From: an uncultured Actinomycetes bacterium
GTDB lineage: Bacteria > Actinomycetota > Coriobacteriia > Coriobacteriales > RUG844
Direction of reading: 5' to 3'
DNA: 5,981 nucleotides
Assembly: GCA_900313875.1 (NCBI GenBank)
Contig: OMSY01000178.1
Location: 1-5,981 of the forward strand
Shown: positions 1 through 4,203 of the stretch, piece after piece
Layout of the letters: the number at the start of each line of letters is the position of its first letter
Numbering within the stretch: position 1 is the first letter of the stretch
Made by a program: the position numbers and the translations under genes
Notes under the pieces: model-generated
What the model was told of the DNA's origin: nothing
The model's database searches: none
What the model saw: the letters and a program-made list of their open reading frames with translations, nothing else

Positions 1-29
1 GGGACAGCGGGGACGGAGGCTTCTGTCCC
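1..29. repeat. G-rich hairpin, possible REP-like intergenic repeat (may extend off left edge)
   Basis: Positions 10-17 (GGGACGGA) pair with 22-29 (TCTGTCCC) around a GGCT tetraloop, giving an 8-bp stem with one G-T wobble. Alternatively, 1-7 (GGGACAG) pairs perfectly with 23-29 (CTGTCCC), so two GGGAC arms compete for one GTCCC arm. There is no T-run after it on the + strand, so it does not look like a simple intrinsic terminator in that direction. The compact G-rich dyad with a repeated GGGAC arm resembles short dispersed palindromes found between genes in many GC-rich genomes. That identity is inference, because only one copy is visible and the element touches the window edge. Confidence 0.4.
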
Positions 30-109
30 AGTTCCGATGCCGCAAGCCCTTCGACCTGCGAATAGGTGACTTCCAACGTCGATTTCCAGGCGCTGTCGTT
101 GCTTTGCGT

Positions 110-115
110 TACACT
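110..115 (+). promoter_or_regulatory. Possible -10 element of the pheST promoter
   Basis: TACACT is a 4/6 match to TATAAT and sits where a start at about 121-126 would place the first nucleotides just before T-box Stem I. No convincing -35 hexamer is found 16-18 bases upstream (86-93 is CCAGGCGC) and there is no extended -10 TG. The call rests mainly on position and is weak. Confidence 0.3.
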
Positions 116-125
116 GGCTTGCGGA

Positions 126-410
126 CTGCTCAACAGGGCGATGACGGAGACGGCATCGGACAGTCGCTGTCCTGTACAGAGAATCCCCCCATCGGCTGGA
201 AGGGGGATGGGACGGGGTCCGGTGGTTCACTCCCGAGCTGCAGGCTGAAAGCATGCGTGTCGAGCACGATATGCAAGTAGGCGTGCCGGGTGCTCCCGAT
301 ACAGGGCATACGAGAGGAAGCGGGTTCCCTTCAGTCCGGGCCGCTTCAACGAAGGTGGTAACGCGGGAGTCCCTTCCCGTCCTTCTCACAGGAGGCGGGG
401 AGGGGCTTTT
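126..410 (+). promoter_or_regulatory. T-box riboswitch leader sensing tRNA-Phe (transcription attenuation of pheST)
   Basis: Stem I: base pairs 128-131 (GCTC) with 235-238 (GAGC), then 136-138/232-234 (GGG/CCC). An internal specifier loop follows, whose 3' side (222-229) carries TTC at 226-228 followed by A. The next helix is 157-161/217-221 (CGGAC/GTCCG), then 169-172/210-213. An AGAGA AG-bulge lies at 178-182, and a distal helix 183-189/202-208 is capped by a loop containing GGCTGGAA. UUC is a phenylalanine codon, matching the gene downstream. Stem III is 317-323/341-347 (GAAGCGG/CCGCTTC). The T-box is at 348-366, with GAAGG (351-355) pairing CCTTC (381-385), a 7-nt bulge TGGTAAC (356-362), and GCGGGA (363-368) pairing TCCCGT (375-380). 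TGGT complements the ACCA end of a tRNA with discriminator A73, as expected for tRNA-Phe. Region 239-316 presumably holds the Stem II elements, which I could not resolve. Confidence 0.9.
371..410 (+). terminator. T-box regulated attenuator terminator
   Basis: The 5' arm at 371-383 pairs with the 3' arm at 390-405: 380-383/390-393, then a two-base bulge (394-395), then 371-379/396-404 with one G-T wobble. The loop is 384-389, and TTTT follows at 407-410. The 5' arm shares bases 375-385 with the antiterminator, so the two folds are mutually exclusive, as expected for a transcriptional T-box. The short U-tract suggests that termination may be partial. Confidence 0.82.
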
Positions 411-445
411 CATGTGCCCCCATCGCCTGTGGGTACACGTTGGAT

Positions 446-463
446 GCCGTCCGAGAGGGCGGC
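446..463 (+). other. GNRA-capped hairpin in the pheS 5' untranslated spacer
   Basis: GCCGTCC (446-452) pairs with GGGCGGC (457-463), 7 bp with one wobble, around a GAGA (GNRA-type) tetraloop. It lies downstream of the attenuator and ends six bases before the pheS ribosome binding site. No U-run follows, so it is not a terminator. A role in mRNA stability or translation initiation is possible but unproven. Confidence 0.4.
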
Positions 464-468
464 GGACC

Positions 469-477
469 GAGAGGAAG
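469..477 (+). promoter_or_regulatory. Ribosome binding site of pheS
   Basis: GAGAGGAAG is purine-rich and centred about 7 bases before ATG at 481. It decides the start: the same frame is open back to ATG at 253, but that start lies inside the T-box leader and would translate the attenuator, whereas 481 gives the usual PheS N-terminus. Confidence 0.75.
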
Positions 478-480
478 AAC

Positions 481-1542
481 ATGGCAGTCATCGAGGAACT
501 TGAAGCGCTGAAGACCAAGGCGCTTGCAGCGATCGAGCAGGCGGCTGACACGTCCGCACTCGATGCGGTGAGGGTCTCCGTGCTTGGCAAGAAGGGTACG
601 CTCACCGCCATCCTGCGCGGCATGAAGTCGCTTTCGCCGGAGGAGCGCCCCGTCGTGGGCAAGGCCTCCAACGCGGTGCGCGACCTGCTCGAGCAGGCGC
701 TCGAGGAGCGCAGGACGAAGCTCGAAGCGGTCGAGCTCGAGAACCAGCTCGAGGCAGGTGCGCTCGACATCACGCTTCCGGGCCGCACGCACAACATCGG
801 TGCGCGTCATCTCATCACCCGCATCACCGATGAGATCGCGGAGATCTTCGCAGGCATCGGTTACCATGTGGTCGAGGGGCCCGAGGTCGAGACCGATTAC
901 TACAACTTCACCGCCCTCAATGCACCAGCCGACCATCCGTCCCGCGGTATGCAGGACACGTTCTACGTGGTCGACCGTTCGGGCGAGGTCGCCGAGGTCT
1001 CCGGCGAGAGCGATGTGCTGCTCCGTACGCAGACCTCCGGTGTCCAGATCCACACGATGGAGACCGAGGATCTGCCCATCTACATGATCGCACCGGGCAA
1101 GGTCTATCGGCGCGATGTGGCCGATCCCTCCCATCTGCCCCAGTTCAACCAGTGCGAGGGTCTCGTCGTGGACAAGGGCATCACCTTCGGCGACCTCAAG
1201 GGCACGCTCGACTATTTCTGCAAGGCGCTCTTCGGGCCGGACCGTCGCACAAGGTTCCGCCCGCATTACTTCCCCTTCACCGAGCCGTCGGCCGAGGTGG
1301 ACGTATCCTGCGGCATCTGCGGCGGCGAGGGCTGTCGTTTCTGCAAGGGGACCGGCTGGGTCGAGGTGCTCGGCTGCGGTATGGTCGACCCCAACGTCTT
1401 CGGGTATGTCGACATCGACCCCGAGGAATACAGCGGTTTCGCGTTCGGCATCGGCATCGAGCGCGTGGCCTGCCTCAAGTATGATGTACCGGACCTGCGG
1501 TTGCTGCTGTCGGGCGACATGAGGTTCCTGCGTCAGTTCTAG
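481..1542 (+). CDS. pheS: Phenylalanyl-tRNA synthetase alpha subunit
   Basis: Cytoplasmic class II aminoacyl-tRNA synthetase catalytic subunit. With PheT it forms the alpha2-beta2 enzyme that activates phenylalanine with ATP and charges tRNA-Phe. The 353-residue length is close to bacterial PheS (about 330-350). Residues 1-90 are the charged, helical tRNA-binding coiled-coil region. The catalytic domain has motif 1 around 125-155 (GIGYHVVEGPEVETDYYNF), motif 2 around 206-230 (GKVYRRDVADPSHLPQFNQ, with the R that contacts ATP), and motif 3 around 318-341 (GFAFGIGIERVACLKY). A321 in the GFAFG stretch aligns with the E. coli Ala294 that sets amino-acid pocket size, so a normal Phe-sized pocket is expected. 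Residues 277-299 hold a CxxC-x4-CxxC cluster (C277, C280, C285, C288), seen also in Bacillus-type PheS and possibly metal-binding. The frame's upstream extension to 253 is rejected because it would cross the T-box. Co-transcribed with pheT 60 bp downstream and controlled by the leader. Confidence 0.98.
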   Translation: MAVIEELEALKTKALAAIEQAADTSALDAVRVSVLGKKGTLTAILRGMKSLSPEERPVVGKASNAVRDLLEQALEERRTKLEAVELENQLEAGALDITLPGRTHNIGARHLITRITDEIAEIFAGIGYHVVEGPEVETDYYNFTALNAPADHPSRGMQDTFYVVDRSGEVAEVSGESDVLLRTQTSGVQIHTMETEDLPIYMIAPGKVYRRDVADPSHLPQFNQCEGLVVDKGITFGDLKGTLDYFCKALFGPDRRTRFRPHYFPFTEPSAEVDVSCGICGGEGCRFCKGTGWVEVLGCGMVDPNVFGYVDIDPEEYSGFAFGIGIERVACLKYDVPDLRLLLSGDMRFLRQF

Positions 1543-1587
1543 ACCGGGGTCCCGGACCCGTCATACCTGCAATCACCAACCGCTGAT

Positions 1588-1593
1588 GAGGAG
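1588..1593 (+). promoter_or_regulatory. Ribosome binding site of pheT
   Basis: GAGGAG, 9 bases before ATG at 1603, is a strong Shine-Dalgarno match. The 60-bp pheS-pheT gap also holds a small 5-bp stem (1547-1551/1555-1559, loop CCG) with no U-run, so pheT is expected to be read through from pheS. Confidence 0.8.
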
Positions 1594-1602
1594 CGATATA
1601 CC

Positions 1603-4056
1603 ATGTTGATTTCGAAGAACTGGCTCGACACGATGGTCGAGGTCCCCGATGACATCGAGGCGTTCTGCGACCGCCTCGACCTGACCGGCACGGGAGTCGA
1701 GGGGGTCGAGCGCACCGGTGCGAAGCTCGACGGCATCGTCGTCGGGCACATACTCACGCGCGACAAGCATCCCGACGCCGACACCCTCTGGGTCACGACG
1801 GTCGACGTCGGCGAGGCGAACGTCGGCAAGGACGGTGCGCCCGAGCCGCTGCAGATCGTCTGCGGCGCGCAGAACTTCGTGGCAGGGGACAAGGTGCCCG
1901 TCGCGACGGTCGGCACCGTGATGCCCGATGGCAACAAGATCAGGAAGAGCAAGCTCCGCGGCATCGTCTCCTGCGGCATGAACTGCTCGGGACGCGAGCT
2001 CGGGATATCCAATGACCACGAGGGGCTGCTGATCCTTCCCGAGGATGCACCGGTCGGCATGCCCATCGCTGACTACCTGGGTATCGGCGATACGGTCATC
2101 GATGTCGAGATCACCCCCAACCGTCCTGACTGCCTGTCCATGCTCGGTATGGCACGCGAGGTCGGGGCGATGTACGATACCGGGTTCACCCCCGAGCACT
2201 ACGAGCTGACATGCAAGGCCGAGGACGTCAACGGCTATGCGACGGTCGAGATCGAGGACCCCGAGCGGTGCCCACGTTACACCGCACGCGTCATCAAGGG
2301 CGTCAAGGTCGGCCCCTCCCCGGATTGGCTCGCGCAACGCGTCTCGGCCTGCGGTGCCCGTCCCATCAACAACATCGTCGACATCACCAACTACATCCTG
2401 TTCCTCTTCGGGCAGCCGCTGCATGCGTTCGACTTCGACAAGCTGAAAGCTGCGGATGGCAAGGCGCACATCATCGTGCGTGCGGCCAAGGAAGGCGAGC
2501 CGTTCACGACGCTCGACGGGCAGGAGCGGGTCCTCACGAGCGACATGACGGTGATCGCCGATGAGGAGAAGCCCATCGCGCTCGCCGGTGTGATGGGCGG
2601 TCTCGACTCGGAGGTGACCGAGGAGACGGTCAACGTGCTGCTCGAATCCGCGACGTTCTCCACCTCGCACACCTCCCGTACCAGCCGCAACCTCTCCCTG
2701 ATCTCCGAGTCCTCCCTGCGCTATGAACGCGGGGTCGACGCCAGCACCTGCGAGGAGTTCTCCGCTCAGGCTGCGGCTCTCATCGCCGAGCTCTGCGGGG
2801 GCGAGGTCTGCGAGGGGGTCATCGACGTCTACCCGACCATCAAGGAGCCTCTCGTCCTCACGTTCCGTCATCAGCGTTGTTGCGACCTGCTCGGTGCCCC
2901 GGTGCCGGCGGAGGAGTGCGTCCGTATCCTCACCCGCCTCGGCTGTGTGGTCGATGGGGGCACCGACGGCATCTACGAGGTCATCGTCCCGACCTACCGT
3001 CCCGACCTCGAACGCGAGATCGACCTCTATGAGGAGATCCTGCGCCTCTGGGGCATGGAGAAGGTCGAGCCCACCCTTCCCGGTGGGCGCGAGCGCATCG
3101 GCGGGCGGTCCGAGGAACAGGTCCGTCAAGCGCAGATCGGTTCCGTCCTGCGCGCCTGCGGGCTCAACGAGACGCAGACCTATTCGTTCTGTCCTGCCGA
3201 TGACCTGTCCCGTCTGCGTATGAGCAGCGAAGGCAGGGGGCTGCCGGTCGAGCTCATCAACCCGATGAGCAGCGAACAGGGCGTGATGCGTCAGAGCATC
3301 ATCCCCGGTCTGCTCCGGTCGGTCGCCTACAACCAGAGCCGTGGTGTGACCAACGTCCAGCTGTACGAGAACGGCAAGGTGTTCTTTGCCGCCGAGGGCC
3401 GCAAGAGCCCCAAGGAGCGGCGTTACGTCTCTGCCGTGCTGTGCGGCTTCTGGGCGGACGAGGGTTGGAACCAGCCCGCCTTCGAGCTGGGATTCTACGA
3501 TGCCAAGGGTATCGTGGAGACCCTGTTGCGCGAACTTGCCGTCAAGAAGGTGCATTTCAAGGCGCTCGAGGGGGAGGCTGCGGGGCATCTTCAGCCCGGA
3601 CGTGCGGCCGCGGTGCTTGCCGGCGGGACGACGCTTGGCTGGATCGGCGAGATCCATCCGCTCGCGCTCGCGACGTTCGAGGTCACCGGTCCGGTCGCCG
3701 CCTTCGAGCTCGACGAGCAGGCGCTGATCAGGGTCGCGTGCGAGATGCGCGACTATCAGGAGGTGCCACGCTTCCCGGCCGTCGAGGTCGACCTCGCGCT
3801 GGTCGTCGATGAGGACATCACCGCCGAGACGCTCGAGCGTGCCATCACGAGCGCTGGTGGCAAGCTGCTCGAGTCGGTGCGGCTGTTCGATGTCTACCGT
3901 GACGAGAAGCGGCTGGGTGCAGGGAAGAAATCCCTTGCGTTCGCGCTCACGTACCGTCAGGCTGACCGTACGCTCACCTCCGAGGAGGTCGAGCATCAGC
4001 ATGAGCGCATCGTGAAGAAGGTCTGCGGCAAGACGGGGGCCGAGGTACGTTCATAG
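1603..4056 (+). CDS. pheT: Phenylalanyl-tRNA synthetase beta subunit
   Basis: Beta subunit of the alpha2-beta2 Phe-tRNA synthetase. It binds tRNA-Phe and hydrolyses mischarged Tyr-tRNA-Phe. At 817 residues it is full length (E. coli and Bacillus are about 800). Domains in order: N-terminal B1 piece, residues 1-40; EMAP/OB-fold tRNA-binding domain, about 45-158 (VGHILTRDKHPDADTLWVT; KSKLRGIVSCGMNCSGRELG); B3/B4 editing domain, about 208-405 (ARPINNIVDITNY, GQPLHAFDFDK, NVLLESATF, SLRYERGVD); B5 domain, about 412-485 (PTYRPDLEREIDLYEEILRL); catalytic-like core B6/B7, about 495-705 (NPMSSEQGVMRQSIIPGLL, QLYENGKVF, IGEIHP); C-terminal ferredoxin-fold anticodon-binding domain, about 722-817 (PRFPAVEVDLALVVDED; LFDVYRDEKRLGAGKKSLAF). 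One oddity: the editing motif usually ending in TDAS or SEAS reads SESS here (residues 368-371), placing Ser at the position of E. coli Ala356. It is followed by a strong hairpin terminator. Confidence 0.98.
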   Translation: MLISKNWLDTMVEVPDDIEAFCDRLDLTGTGVEGVERTGAKLDGIVVGHILTRDKHPDADTLWVTTVDVGEANVGKDGAPEPLQIVCGAQNFVAGDKVPVATVGTVMPDGNKIRKSKLRGIVSCGMNCSGRELGISNDHEGLLILPEDAPVGMPIADYLGIGDTVIDVEITPNRPDCLSMLGMAREVGAMYDTGFTPEHYELTCKAEDVNGYATVEIEDPERCPRYTARVIKGVKVGPSPDWLAQRVSACGARPINNIVDITNYILFLFGQPLHAFDFDKLKAADGKAHIIVRAAKEGEPFTTLDGQERVLTSDMTVIADEEKPIALAGVMGGLDSEVTEETVNVLLESATFSTSHTSRTSRNLSLISESSLRYERGVDASTCEEFSAQAAALIAELCGGEVCEGVIDVYPTIKEPLVLTFRHQRCCDLLGAPVPAEECVRILTRLGCVVDGGTDGIYEVIVPTYRPDLEREIDLYEEILRLWGMEKVEPTLPGGRERIGGRSEEQVRQAQIGSVLRACGLNETQTYSFCPADDLSRLRMSSEGRGLPVELINPMSSEQGVMRQSIIPGLLRSVAYNQSRGVTNVQLYENGKVFFAAEGRKSPKERRYVSAVLCGFWADEGWNQPAFELGFYDAKGIVETLLRELAVKKVHFKALEGEAAGHLQPGRAAAVLAGGTTLGWIGEIHPLALATFEVTGPVAAFELDEQALIRVACEMRDYQEVPRFPAVEVDLALVVDEDITAETLERAITSAGGKLLESVRLFDVYRDEKRLGAGKKSLAFALTYRQADRTLTSEEVEHQHERIVKKVCGKTGAEVRS

Positions 4057-4072
4057 GTGCTGATGGCATGAT

Positions 4073-4098
4073 GTGCCGATGAGCCGGCGTGTCGGCAC
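4073..4098 (+). other. Hairpin just after pheT
   Basis: GTGCCGA (4073-4079) pairs perfectly with TCGGCAC (4092-4098), 7 bp with a 12-nt loop, 16 bases after the pheT stop. No U-tract follows. It may protect the 3' end or help the stronger hairpin downstream; its function is unknown. Confidence 0.35.
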
Positions 4099-4116
4099 GG
4101 AGCTGTGAGGATAGGA

Positions 4117-4147
4117 ACGAGGGGGATGGAACAACCATCCCCCTCGT
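4117..4147. terminator. Intrinsic terminator of pheST (possibly bidirectional)
   Basis: A perfect 13-bp stem pairs 4117-4129 (ACGAGGGGGATGG) with 4135-4147 (CCATCCCCCTCGT) around an AACAA loop. It is followed on the + strand by a poor T-tract (CGTTTCCTG). On the - strand it is followed by TTCCTATCC, so it may also stop nrdD transcripts. The symmetric, very GC-rich stem between two convergent genes supports a terminator role despite the weak U-tracts. Confidence 0.75.
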
Positions 4148-4164
4148 CGTTTCCTGTGTGCAGG

Positions 4165-4186
4165 GCCTGAAGCAGGGGCTTCAGGC
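4165..4186 (-). terminator. Hairpin after nrdD, probable 3'-end or terminator element
   Basis: GCCTGAAGC (4165-4173) pairs perfectly with GCTTCAGGC (4178-4186), 9 bp with a 4-nt loop, starting 17 bases past the nrdD stop on the - strand. No T-run follows on that strand (CCTGCACAC comes next). It may work together with the stronger stem at 4117-4147, or only stabilise the nrdD transcript end. Confidence 0.45.
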
Positions 4187-4203
4187 AGGTGATGCAGCCA
4201 ATC

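Noticed and set aside
1..170. Open - strand stretch reading roughly SNDSAWKSTLEVTYSQVEGL
   Set aside because: The peptide looks plausible but there is no start codon with a ribosome binding site, and it overlaps the T-box and edge hairpin. It could be the start or end of a gene only if sequence left of the window supports it.
66..248. 60-codon + strand open frame starting at GTG
   Set aside because: It overlaps T-box Stem I, has no ribosome binding site and gives a peptide with no recognisable features.
2..278. Open + strand frame running in from the left edge to a TAG near 279
   Set aside because: It crosses the possible promoter and all of T-box Stem I. In GC-rich DNA such open stretches are expected, and the peptide is Arg/Gly-rich with no motif.
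253..480. In-frame N-terminal extension of pheS to ATG 253
   Set aside because: It would translate Stem III, the T-box and the terminator. A good ribosome binding site and the normal PheS N-terminus occur at 481.
346..1266. Antisense 306-codon open frame opposite pheS
   Set aside because: The same codon-bias shadow; it also covers the T-box and attenuator.
1547..1559. Small GGGTC/GACCC hairpin between pheS and pheT
   Set aside because: Only 5 bp with a 3-nt loop and no U-tract; not a credible terminator inside an operon whose two products work in equal amounts.
1573..4002. Antisense 809-codon open frame opposite pheT
   Set aside because: A shadow of the GC-biased third codon positions of pheT. 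The product is low in recognisable motifs, and pheT is unmistakably the real gene.
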